DNA from: Triglochin maritima
Lineage: Eukaryota > Streptophyta > Magnoliopsida > Alismatales > Juncaginaceae
Direction: 5' to 3'
DNA length: 64,000 bases
Assembly: GCA_963682175.1 (NCBI GenBank)
Contig: OY821784.1
Span: 29,617,621 to 29,681,620, forward strand
The notes under the pieces are model-generated. The model saw nothing but the letters and a program-made list of their open reading frames with translations. It was not told the origin of the DNA and did not search any database. Positions 36,761 through 47,552 of this stretch are shown piece by piece. The position numbers were made by a program, and so were the translations under genes. Position 1 is the first letter of the stretch. Every line of letters starts with the position of its first letter.

Positions 36761-38630
36761 CACTGCTGGAAAAAAGGGTTTTCACGTCGGTTGTAGCGTG
36801 ATATGCCCTCATATGACGTTGTTGTAGCCTCAATTTCCACACTTAATACCAACCGACGTCGTATTTGAGAGACGTAATAAAGAAGAATATACCACGTTGG
36901 TTGTAAAACCGACATGATATGAGGGCATATCACGTTTGATATTCAAAAACCGACGTGATAAGGTAGGCATACTATGTGGACTTTTCTGAAAAACGACATG
37001 ATACATTTACCTTTGTAGGAAGGTAAATGCGGCTTAATTCTAATCACTTTTAACCCTAAAAAACTCTACTTGCTTATCAAACAAAGATACAACAGAATTA
37101 AAAACTAACAAGCAAGCAAAGTAGAAATATGCAAACCACAAACGAAGACGGGGGATTTTTATAGAGGTTCGACACCCACACCCGGATCATAATTCTCTCT
37201 TGCAAGCTCTGCTCGAATCACTGAGCTCCGGTCACGACTTCACTATCCACTCCCCGTTCCGGGCTGGGAGAGAACACTTTTACAATCTTCAAGTTCGCGA
37301 ACAACACTCGCTGAGCTTGGTTTCTCCTCTCACAATCCGAGAGGATTGCTTCGGGCTTTCACCGAAACCTTTACAAGACCTTGGTAGCAACAAACTTGAG
37401 TGGGAAAATTACTCTCTAACTTGAGCACACTTGAGAAATATAAGAATTGATCTTAAGTGTGGAAATTGAGGCTTGGAGTGTTTGGAATGATCTCTCCAAT
37501 GTAGGAGGCAAATATGCGTAGGAGAGTTGTGTGAAAGTGTGTTGGACAACTCTATTTATAAGCTCTAAGTGAGACTTATAGCCGTTGGGACAAGTTTGGT
37601 AAGAGTTTGTGTAAGAAACACAAACAATGAAGTGCATGACACAATTCAGCAGAAAATCAATCGACCAAATCGAGTGTACCGGTCGACCGGTTGGTCAATT
37701 TTGACTACAACTTAAGTTCACTTAAGTGAACGATCGAACTAAGGTTTTGGTTTGGTCGACCGTTCGGGGGTTTTAGTCCGGTAAAAGATGGATTGGTCGA
37801 ACTAAGCAAATGGTCGGTTCAACCGGAAATATGCAGACACTTCTGGTTTCAAGGAGAAATTGGGTTTCGGTAGACCAAGGTCTAGGAGTCGTTCGACTGG
37901 AAACTTCTAGAGTGTTCAGGGCGACCAAGAAATGTTGGATCGGTCGACCGTTAGGAAAGTTTCTGTCGACTGGACGTTTGGTAAAATTGAGGTTTTGGGA
38001 AATCTGACCATTGTAGAATACGACAAGTTTAACAGTCATGTGACACGTGTAGACAGTCAAACTAAAGGCACTAAACGGTCGACCGGTTTAACACTAAATC
38101 CTGTTAACAGAATAAACAACCCAATCGGTCGAACGAAGAACTCGTTCCGGTCGACCGATTTGGTCCTGACAGTTCAAGTAAGGTTTAAGTGTTTTCCGAT
38201 TCGAGTTTGGGTGCTCTATTGAAATCCAAAATATGTGAAATTTTGTGTGACTTATATAGGGAACCTACTGTGTATGTGAGTGCTTTTTAGCTCAAATATG
38301 TTAAATTACACATAGTTCTTAAGACTCAAAATAAATCAAGATTACATGTCTTCAAATGAGTTTTAATACATATTTTGACTTGATTTTCTTTCTTTTTTGA
38401 GTCTTGATCACATGTAGAGGTTAACATAACGCAATATGTATGCAATGCAATATGTATGCTACTCTACATAGATTACAATTAATATTAAGTTGATTAAATC
38501 ATCAAAACATAAATTAAGACAAAAAAACCCACAACATTATCATGTCGGTTATATTATGTCGGTTTTTGAATAACCGACATACTATGTGTACCTTATCACG
38601 TCGGTTTTTGAATAACCGTCGTAGAAATCT
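36761..38630. mobile_element. CACTA-like DNA transposon remnant, split by a solo LTR
   Basis: Starts CACTGCTGGAAAAAAGGG, the form of CACTA-superfamily termini. It is followed by subterminal repeats of the ACGTCGGTT / AACCGACGT type on both sides of the inserted LTR. A stretch near 36935-36985 (AAAAACCGACGTGATAAGG) recurs inverted near 38590-38615. No matching right terminus (CAGCAGTG) is found, so the right boundary is approximate and the element is truncated. No transposase is seen. Confidence 0.55.
37014..38536 (-). repeat. Family C (Sirevirus-like) solo LTR, reverse orientation
   Basis: About 1,523 bp with plus-strand ends TGTAGGAAGG and ACCCACAACA, aligning in reverse with 19272-20804. 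Minus-strand TATAAATAG at about 37552-37560. Palindromes at about 37659-38165, with pairs 37659/37681 and 37733/37754. The flanks do not give a clear target duplication, so the copy is old or its ends have mutated. Confidence 0.85.
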
Positions 38631-39557
38631 TTATATTATATATATTTATATATATCTTATATCAATTATTGTATTTACACAACCAACAAATACACATAAC
38701 AATAACAAATTTATCCAACAAAAACATATTTCATTCAAACTATAGTCAATTACATAATTATTCAAGACTAGTCTCCCCAAGAAATATATATAGATAACTC
38801 ATAACCTCACTACATCGATAAGAACTTGGAACAAATAATATGCAAATCATAAATTAAACCAACTACCTCACCAAATAAACTTCTCTTGTCATCCACATTT
38901 TTATGTTAATCATTAATACTTTATGTTTCCATATCCATTACGCAGCCTTTAGATCCAATGTGGTGTTATAATACTTCCTGCAGGCAAGAAATTTTCGTCA
39001 CACAGAAGATAAATTTAACCTTGAATCTTATCACAAATACAGAAAATCATAGTAATGGTGATATGCCTTCTTCTATAGAAAATTCTGTAAGAAGCAAAAT
39101 AGTTAGATAAGGGAACGAAAGTCGTGTTATGCATAATTTCGCAGACAAAAAAGTATCTCAGAATTCTAGAAGAGGCACTCACACAAGATTAAACTGTTTA
39201 GGGAGCTAAAGCTTCTGAGATTGTTTTCCGCATTATATTGCTAAGGAGTTGTGACTGATACGTGAAACGGTACATAGAACTAATATTATTGATCTGTCAA
39301 TTTTTTTGATGTTCTTTAAAAAATTCACAGGTAATTTAAGAATCTATCTGAATCACTTTTAAGCTAGCATAGCAACAAAATAGTTCTGCTCCAATTTGAA
39401 CTACTTTCTGTGAGTTGTTTAATGAACTTTACAAATATTTCAACCTTATCTATTAGCAAAACATGTATGAATCAAAATCATCCAAATATATACCAAATAT
39501 AGACCTAAAGGATTGATGTTTGTTAAAAACAAATAATAATTTAAATTTAAACTTTAC
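38631..39557. other. AT-rich DNA downstream of the fucosidase exons
   Basis: No exon of the fucosidase family and no other gene is recognised. It may be former introns or 3' flank of that gene. Minus-strand 38978-38938 has an acceptor-like TTGCCTGCAG followed by a 12-codon reading ending in TAA, but it matches nothing known to me. Confidence 0.35.
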
Positions 39558-39694
39558 CATGTCCATTGTGTAGTACTCATAATGCTCCCAGAGATGTGTA
39601 CAAAGCCATGCTCCACCCATAGGCCACATAGCCCAAACAGGATCTCCACGATCTAGATATGTTTTTGCCCAAATATCAGAAACTTGATGCGCAA
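39558..39694 (-). pseudogene. Alpha-L-fucosidase (GH95) exon fragment, 3' exon
   Basis: Minus-strand translation AHQVSDIWAKTYLDRG, then WAMWPMGGAWLCTHLWEHY, then YTMDM, followed by a GT donor (GTAAAG). This is the conserved catalytic-domain stretch of plant GH95 fucosidase 2, an apoplastic enzyme that removes alpha-1,2-fucose from xyloglucan. The first dozen codons of the exon are decayed and no proper acceptor remains. No downstream exon is found. Confidence 0.8.
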
Positions 39695-40130
39695 ATATAG
39701 TGGCAAATTATGGTTACTATAATTTCCAGTTGGAATATTTGTGTAACAGACTTTTGAAGAAAACTTCAAGATCCATTTAAAGCACAAACATGCTATATGG
39801 TGCTCATAAAACTCTCGTTGTGCCTCAAAGAAAATATATCAATAAGTAAAATTCTTTTATTAATTATTAATAAGACTTATCACTTATGCTGCACGTTTGC
39901 AGAATTGGAAGTTGCTATACTTGATGCAAATAACTCTTTATGTCAATAATTTCAATGAGCTGTGAAGACAAATCACAATTTTCAGTTACTTACACAAGCA
40001 GAAATACTGACAGCATCAGAATTCAACCCTCATATAGCAGGAAATACTGACATAGCATCAGAACTAAAAGAACAGGCAGTAACAAGAAGTTCAGGACGAA
40101 TAATAGCTTAAATTAAAAGTTTCATTTTAC

Positions 40131-40263
40131 CTTGGCCGTTTTGCTTCCATTAACAACAAGACAATATATAAAATCAAAGAGTGGTTGTTGACATTCACTA
40201 AGATTGCAAGAAAGACAAGGACAATAGTTCATCTGTAGATTGATGTTCAAATGAGGAGCAGCA
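40131..40263 (-). pseudogene. Alpha-L-fucosidase (GH95) exon, middle exon with intact splice sites
   Basis: 133 bp bounded by acceptor CTGTGTTTGCAG and donor GTAAAA. It translates, in phase with the split codon of the exon at 57115, to DAAPHLNINLQMNY, CNLSECQQPLFDFI and NGSKTAK, the core of plant GH95 fucosidases. Two Trp/Leu-type positions read Cys (NYCPCLSC). The 5' side of its intron is about 16.9 kb away at 57114. Confidence 0.88.
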
Positions 40264-40523
40264 CTGCAAACACAGGGTAACAATAAATTTCCAAACTCAA
40301 ATCTTATCGACAAATAATTCTAAACAGTCTCAACTTCATATAACACTTGTTGCATGTTTTTACGAATCAATCAGAATATTTTGTCAATCCTTTGAAAAAC
40401 ATCAAGGTTTCGATAAAGCTATAAAACAGTAGAAGAGAGCAAATATATCGTAAAATTAAAGAATATATATTTGACAAGAAGTCAATCATAGCGGAATAAA
40501 GATAAATTTCCCAAAGATTTATG

Positions 40524-42015
40524 TGTAACATCCTCAAACAGTGGAAGAATTTAAATTTTTAATAACACACAATCAACCGAGGATATTACACAATAAAAGG
40601 AAACAGGTGCACCATATATATATATATAATAAATTCGAGTATTTCAAAAGTGTGATTACCCTTCAAAAGGCTAAACAATAGATACAAGTAATCACTCCGA
40701 CCTCAAATGAGAGAAACCAGGATCAGGTAGTAGCGCTCCTCTCATCGGTCACCACCCTCTATCACCGATCATGGCCTCAAAAGCAAACATGCAACAATAC
40801 CTGAGTTTCCAGAAGGAAACCCTGTATGCCAAACTCTACGATGCATGAACTGAAACACCTTAGCATGCAGTTCTACAAACAAGAAAAGCACCATATCCAA
40901 GCTGGGTTTCATGGCTTTTTCACCCAACCACAACACACACCACCGTTACGGGGCTCCAGGGTTTTTTCACCCAACCACCGCAACACACTAGTCGCCAAGC
41001 TGGGCTCCAGGGTTTTTTCACCCAACCGCAGCTACCATGACACGACCAAGGGCTCTAGGGTTTTTTCACCCAACCCAAACGTCCAAGGGCTCCAGGGCTT
41101 TTTCACCCAACCCTTAACACGCGGTCCATGCTCAGGCTGCAGGGCTCTTTCACCGACCCAGAACGCACTACGGAGCTCCAGGGCTTTTTCACTCAACCCC
41201 GCACAGACTAGCTGAGCTCCAGGGCTCTTTCACCCAACCATAGCTCTCCAACAGTTACGGGGCTCCAGGGCTTTTTCACCCAACCAACGCAACACACGCA
41301 TTTCCAAGTTGGGCTCCAGGGCTCTTTCATCGAACCGCAACTCTCACACAGTTACGGGGCTCCAAGGCTTTTTCACCCAACCACCGCAACACTCGTGCTC
41401 ACTAGCACACTTGCTGGAAGAACATCGGCACCCCAACTCGCCCCACGCGGACGACCACAACAACTGCACCTCCAACGTGCGAAGCTGGACACAAACGGTC
41501 GACCAAACTAAAAGTCCTGGTCGACCGAATCTCACAAACACAAGACAATTGCCTCGACCGGCACTCGATCGGTCGACCAATTCCCACCAACCACACTCGT
41601 TTGGTCGAACCAAAGTCAATGACCGGTCGACCGTTTAGAAGTCGCCTCCCAGGTTCCACGACCAATTGGTTGAACGGCAAAGGGGCCCCGTTCGACCGAA
41701 AGTCACCAGGGAAAAATCCCTCACACACAAAAATGAATCCGGTTGAACCCCCGAGCACTCTCGGTCGGCTGAATTCCACCAGGGAATTCCCCCAACTCTC
41801 ATCAACGAATCCGATCGAACCCCCGAGCACTCTTGGTTGACCGAATTCCACCAGGGAATTCCCTCAACATCAAGTCTGGTCGACCAAACCACCTTCGGTC
41901 GAACCAACCACCAATCCAACTTAAGTCACCGGTCGGACAAAGTCACACAGGCGGTCGACCGTTTAGATGGTCAACGCCCCAACCGACCTAATACAGTGCA
42001 CATGGTCGAAAGGCA
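40524..42015 (-). repeat. Family D chromovirus LTR, first (truncated) copy
   Basis: The plus-strand end TGTAACATCC corresponds to GGATGTTACA at the end of the B LTR. It carries the 25-bp-core minisatellite at about 40903-41400 and the palindrome array at about 41495-41965. It stops where the element A LTR was inserted at 42016. Confidence 0.8.
40903..41400. repeat. Minisatellite with core GGCTCCAGGGCTTTTTCACC
   Basis: About ten copies of a core of 25 bp (GGCTCCAGGG, then TTTTTCACCCAACC) are separated by 15-30 bp of variable spacer. The corresponding array lies at about 43957-44480 in the second D copy. Reading frames such as GLFHPT and GFFTQP repeats come only from this array. Confidence 0.85.
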
Positions 42016-43526
42016 TGAAAAGAATGTTTTTTAAAAGTTTTACTTTTATATGTAAATTATTATGAATTGGATGTGCAAACATTTTGTTCCTTGATTATGA
42101 TATTCGTCTTTTGGAAGTGTTAAGGAAGAGATGCTAGGTCCTTAACCGTAGAGCTCTAAAAGATAATGGTTTACATAAATCAAAAGTATTCACAATCGTG
42201 GTAATTAATATGGAACATTAATCACCGAGGTAAGATTGTCGTGTTGGTCATCGATTGTTGTAGCTCTACAAATAATTGACGACACGGGTATATAAAGAGG
42301 AAAATATTACTTTTATATATTGAATAGACCTAACAAGTAAAACATTATGGAATTGTGTTTTGTGTCATTAATGTTTTACTATGTCTTGGATTCTAAGATA
42401 TGAGACTTATATCTTTTCACTCAAGAAGTGCTTAATTTGATTATTGTTAAAAACTAGCAATGAGTATAGTGATAAAGGCAATAGTTGGTTGATTATGACT
42501 TGTGTTGGAAAAGATAGCTAGTCAAACGATTATCGTTGCCCCATTAACTGAGTGATATTAGTGGGTCCCTTTATAAAACAAAATTAAAATGTGCACAATA
42601 TAACTTGAGTTAAGTTACATAGTTATAATTAGATTAAAGAGATCAAGAAATGAATATAACACAAATGTGACACATTTCTATTTTGTATATATTCTTAATA
42701 TCATGAGGCAAGGGACAGACACAAGTGGTGCACTTACATCACTAAATGGATCGTGTTTTAGTTCAAGTGGAACAAAGACATCTACCCTAATTGGGTAACT
42801 ATAATGTGTAGGTAGATACTGCTTATAGTTTGGGATATTAAGTGTTTAATATCGTTGTCAATTTGGCTTAGATCCTCTTATAGGTCACACCACAAAACTG
42901 GGAAACAAGAAGCTTGATTTTGAGTTCATATGATGTCGGGTTTCATGTGAAAAAGGGACACATGTGGTGAATGAATAAAATCAATATGTCATGAGAATTG
43001 ACATAATTAGAATCATAATAAATTCATATGAGGTCTATATATTATGGGGTGTAATAATTTAATATTACATAGGATAATATATTACATAAGATGTGAATTT
43101 GCTAAAACCCCCAAAAGATCAAATGTTTTTGGAAATAAATCCAAAATTTGACAAAGGCAAAATCGCGGTCAAACACGGTGAACCGTTCATGGTTCGGTCG
43201 ACCGAGGCATCTTCGGATCGGTTAACCGAATAGGGAACGGGTAAGCGCAATTGGTTGACTGATTAGATCAATTAAGTTTTAGAGATAAGAATCTCAGGAG
43301 CTTAAAAAGGGCTCATTAGCTAGATTATAAACCTTATTAGAGATTGATTGGCTAACTCATCTCTCTCTAATCTTGTTTAGAGTTTGGTGAACACTCGGAG
43401 GCAATTCCGTGGACGATTCAACGGGCAACGCGACTCCGAATCTTCAAAAAGGTTTTAGTGAACCTTTAGGTATGATTCTACATTTGTGGTTTATTTTAAT
43501 AAATGTAAGGTTGCATGATATTAGAG
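42016..43526 (+). repeat. Solo LTR of the element A family, internally deleted
   Basis: Begins TGAAAAGAATG like the A LTR at 7744 and follows it to near its end. About 300 bp are missing near 43260, removing most of the palindrome array, and roughly the last 110 bp are missing at the duplication junction. Confidence 0.88.
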
Positions 43527-43956
43527 CATGTTGACAAGAAGTCAATCATAGCGGAATAAAGATCAATTTCCCAAAGATTTATGTGTAACATCCTCAAACA
43601 GCGGAAGAATTTAAAATTTTAATAACACTCAATCACCCGAGGATATTACACAGTAAAAGGAAACAGGTGCACTATATATATAATATATATTGGAGTATTT
43701 CAAAAGTGTGATAACACTTCAAAAGGCTAAACAATAGATAAAAGTAATCACTCCGACCTCAAATGAGAGAAACCGGGATCAGGTAGCAGCACTCCTCTCC
43801 TCCGTCACCACTCTCTATCGCCGATCACGGTCTGAAAAGCAAACATGCAACAATGCCTTAGTTTCCAGAAGGAAACCCCATATGCCAAACTCTACAATGC
43901 ATGAACTGAAATACCCTAGCATGCAGTTCTACAAACAAGAAAAACAACATATCCAG

Positions 43957-44480
43957 GTTGGGCTCTAGGGCTTTTTCACCCAACCACAGCACACACCACC
44001 GTTACGGGGCTCCACGGTTTTTTCACCCAACCACCACAACACATTGGTCGCCAAGCTGGGCTCCAGGGCTTTTCCACCCAACCGCAGCTACCATGACACG
44101 ACCAAGGGATCCAGGGCTTTTCCACCCAACCCAAACGTCCAAGGGATCCATGGTTTTTTCACCCAACCCAAACGTCCAAGGGATCCATGGCTTTTTCACC
44201 CAACCCTTAACACGCGGTCCATGCTTAGGCTCCAGGGATGTTTCACCCAACCTGAACGCACTACAGGAGCTCCAAGGCTTTTTCACCCAACCCCGCACAG
44301 ACTAGCTGGGCTCCGGGGCTCTTTCACCTAACCGCAGCACCCACACAGTTACGGGGCTCCAGGGCTTTTTCACCCAACCACCGCAACACACGCATTTCCA
44401 AGCTGAGCTCCAGGGCTCTTTCACCCAACCGCAGCTCTCACACAGTTACGGGGCTCCAAGGCTTTTCCCCAACCACCGCA
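43957..44480. repeat. Minisatellite in the second family D LTR
   Basis: Roughly ten units with core GGCTCCAGGGCTTTTTCACC and variable spacers. Unit order differs slightly from 40903-41400: an AAACGTCCAAGGGATCC unit is repeated here near 44130-44190. So the array changed length after the duplication. Confidence 0.82.
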
Positions 44481-44588
44481 ACACTCGTGCTCACAAACAC
44501 ACTTGTCGGAAGAACATCGACACCCCAACTCACCCCACGCGGACGACCACAACAACTGCACCTCCAACGTGCAAAACTAGACACAAAC

Positions 44589-45265
44589 GGTCGACCGAAC
44601 CAAAAGTCTCGGTCGACCGAATCTCACAAATACAAGGCAATTGCCTCGACCGACACTCCATCGGTCGATCGAATCTCACAAACACACTCGTTCGGTCGAA
44701 CCAAAGTCAAGGACCGGTCGACCATTTAGAAGTTGCCTCCCAGGTTCAACGAACAAAATGACAAATCGGTCGAACGGCAAAGGGGCCCCGTTCGACTAAA
44801 AGTCACTGGGGAAAAATCCCTCACGCACAACAACGAATCCGGTCGAACCCCCGAGCACTCTCGGTCGACCGAATTCCACCAGGGAATTCCCCCAACTCTC
44901 AACAACGAATTTGGTCGAACCCCCGAGCACTCTTGATCGACCCAATTCCTCCAGGGAATTCCCCCACGCTTAACATCAAGTCCGGACGACCGAACCACCT
45001 TCAGTCGAACCAACCACCAATCTAACATAAGTCACCAGTCGGACAAAGTCACACAAGCGGTCGACTGTTTAGATTGTCAATGCTTCAACTTACCTAAAAC
45101 AATGCACACGGTTGAACGGAAAAGGGGACCCGTTCGACCGAAATCAACCAGGCTTGCCGCAAATGCACAACTAGTCGACCGCCCCAAGGGCATTGTTCGA
45201 CCGGTGTGAGGCAGAACCCAAATTCTCATTAAGAACAGTCGACCGTTTGCACCAACTGGTCGACC
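44589..45265 (-). repeat. CGGTCGACCG dyad array in family D LTR
   Basis: Pairs at 44589/44611, 44644/44663, 44694/44716, 44768/44790, 44841/44863, 44913/44935, 44984/45003, 45037/45059, 45110/45132, 45173/45195 and 45237/45258. Most are exactly 22 bp apart. Steps between pairs are 55, 50, 74, 73, 72, 71, 53, 73, 63 and 64 bp. Confidence 0.92.
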
Positions 45266-45342
45266 GATCAGGCAGTAAAATTTGCTACATGTTTACTTGC
45301 GACGAGCCAGAAGGCCTACCGTCGACTTCCAAATACTCACAC

Positions 45343-47124
45343 TGTAGGATCTACTAGCCCCTAAACTTAGTCTAAAGGGGGGGTGAATAGACTAATTACG
45401 GTATTAGTGATAACTATGCCAAATTCAAAATATGAGACAATAAAGAAGAAGAGATGAACAAACAAACCACTACTCCGGATGTATAGAGGTTCGGATCCAA
45501 CCACCGGATCCTAGTCCTCTCTTACGAATTGCTCTTACTCGAGCAACTTCGCGTTCTCCACTAATCCGATCTCCGTTGCGGGCCGAGATCACGCCTTTAC
45601 ACCACAAGCTTTGCGAACACCCTCGCCTAGCTTGGACCACCTTCTCACAACCCGAGAAGAGCTTCACTCCGGAAGCTTGTACAACTCTTGAAGAATAAAA
45701 CTTCAGCAACTAATCTTGGCACTTGAAAATGATGATGCAATCTAATGAGGATGGTTTCAAGTGAGAAGATTTGTGAGCACAAGGGTTTTTAGCACTTAGG
45801 AAGTAGTAATGAGATTTTGAGCTTAGAGAAAGATTGGGAGTCTTGAATGAGTGTTCTAAGCTCTATTTATATGCTCCAATCAAGTTCTAGCCGTTGGGGA
45901 TTAAGTGATGGAGAGTTGTGTAAGAAAACACAAATCAAAAAAGATAGCACAGGTTTCTGGCGACTAACGGTCGATCGGATCGAGTTACACGGTCGACCTA
46001 TTCAAGGCAGTGCTTCATTCGGTCGACCAAAAATGATAACGGTCGATCCAACTAGGCTGGAACTTAAGTGATCGGTCGAACGGTTTCGAATACCAGTTCG
46101 ACCGAAAAGAGACAGTAGCTCTGGGTCTGGAAAAGACTTAAGGTTCGGTCAACCGTTCAAAGAGTTCCGGTCGACCGGTAGACATGTTTGCTTTGAGACC
46201 CGATAATAACACATGTAATCGGTCGAACAAGGTAAGTGCAACGTTCGACCGAATCTGCCCAGTAGCAAAGAGACGGAGAAGAAACATGATTCGGTCGACC
46301 GTATAGGGAGGTCCGGTCGACCGGAATACTAAATCCAAACTTAGGTTAGTTAGAAAAATGTGTATACGACCGTTGGAGTATACGACAAGTATAACGGTCA
46401 TAATAAATACAAATACGGAAATCAATCGGTCGAACAGAGATGAACTATCGGTCGACCGAAAGTCCTACGCAGAGGACACGTGTCGAAATGAGATAGGCTG
46501 AAGGATTTGTATTTGGTAAAATAATTTCTCACTCGACAAGGTCAAACGGTCGAACCGAACATATATTTCGGTCAACCGAAATATAACAGTAAAACAGGAT
46601 ATGAAGAAACGGTCGAACGGATGAAGGAATTTTGTCGACCGATTTCTGACAGGCAAAATTTATAGGCGGAACGGTCGACCGGAAGAAGTAATTGGGTCGA
46701 CCGTTTTGAGACAAATTTTGTTGACTGGGAAGGTCTGGTGAAAAACGGTCGAACCAAATGGTTCTACCGGTCGACCGTTTTAGTTCAGTTTTTCTGTTTT
46801 TTGGTTCTAATGAGTTTGGTTGAGTTCTAATGAAGTCTAGGATATATGGAAGATAATGTGAGACTTCTATAAGTATCCTAAGTGATGTGTAATGCAATGA
46901 ATCATGAGTTTCAAGTGCCAAGTTACATTTAGGACCTAAATACATGGAATTGAAACTTAGCTACTCTTCGATCTTCATCTTTAGTTTAACTCAAACTTGA
47001 ATCCTGAAATGTTAGATGACACATATATATATGCAAGTAATAATATTTCAATTGATACATGTTTTTATTGAGAAGTTGATTAATCATCAAAACGGATTAA
47101 CGATTATTAGCCAAAAAGCCAACA
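45343..47124 (-). repeat. 3' LTR of element H
   Basis: 1,782 bp, plus-strand ends TGTAGGATCTACT and AAAGCCAACA. Minus-strand TATAAATA at 45864-45871. Dyad array at about 45969-46776 (for example 45969/45991 and 46747/46769, both 22 bp). Compared with the 5' LTR, several differences are CG-to-TG/CA changes inside palindromes. Confidence 0.95.
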
Positions 47125-47138
47125 ATCTCCCCCTTTTT
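47125..47138 (-). other. Polypurine tract of element H
   Basis: Minus-strand AAAAAGGGGGAGATT immediately precedes the 3' LTR start TGTTGGC. Confidence 0.88.
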
Positions 47139-47552
47139 GATGATGACAACTTATCAACCTAAATACATGTTTAGATTTGATTTTTATCATACACAATCAA
47201 TGACTAAAGCTCCCCCTATTTTATAGCTCCCCCTATCTATAAGCATGTATTTATTTCTCCCCCTTTGGCATAAGCAAAAAGACCCATAAGATAATGTGAT
47301 AAGCGTTTTAAGCAAATAAGATATGGTACCGGAAGCGAGATTATTTAGCCAAGCCAAAACATAGAAGAGACAACAATAAACCATGCAATTAACTTAGAAT
47401 TCATAACAAACATCAATAACAACGTCGAAAGCAAATACTACAAAGAGTTTCAAAACAGAATACATCAATAAACCAAAGTTTGAACCAACAACATCATAAA
47501 CCAAAATACAACGACAAAACGACACACACGCTCCACAAAACACAACATCAAA

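Larger units (their letters stand above)
40471..43530. repeat. First unit of a partial tandem duplication in the fucosidase intron
   Basis: 40471-42015 and 43531 to about 45110 are two copies of the same stretch: 53 bp of intron including the TTATG target site, then family D LTR, roughly 92% alike by eye. The first unit also holds an element A solo LTR, cut off at 43526 where the second unit begins. Because the copy includes flanking intron, this is a duplication rather than two insertions. Confidence 0.75.

Noticed and set aside
38938..38978. Possible terminal exon (acceptor TTGCCTGCAG, then KYYNTTLDLKAA and stop) on the minus strand
   Set aside because: Only 12 codons, no match recognised, and it does not continue the fucosidase family.
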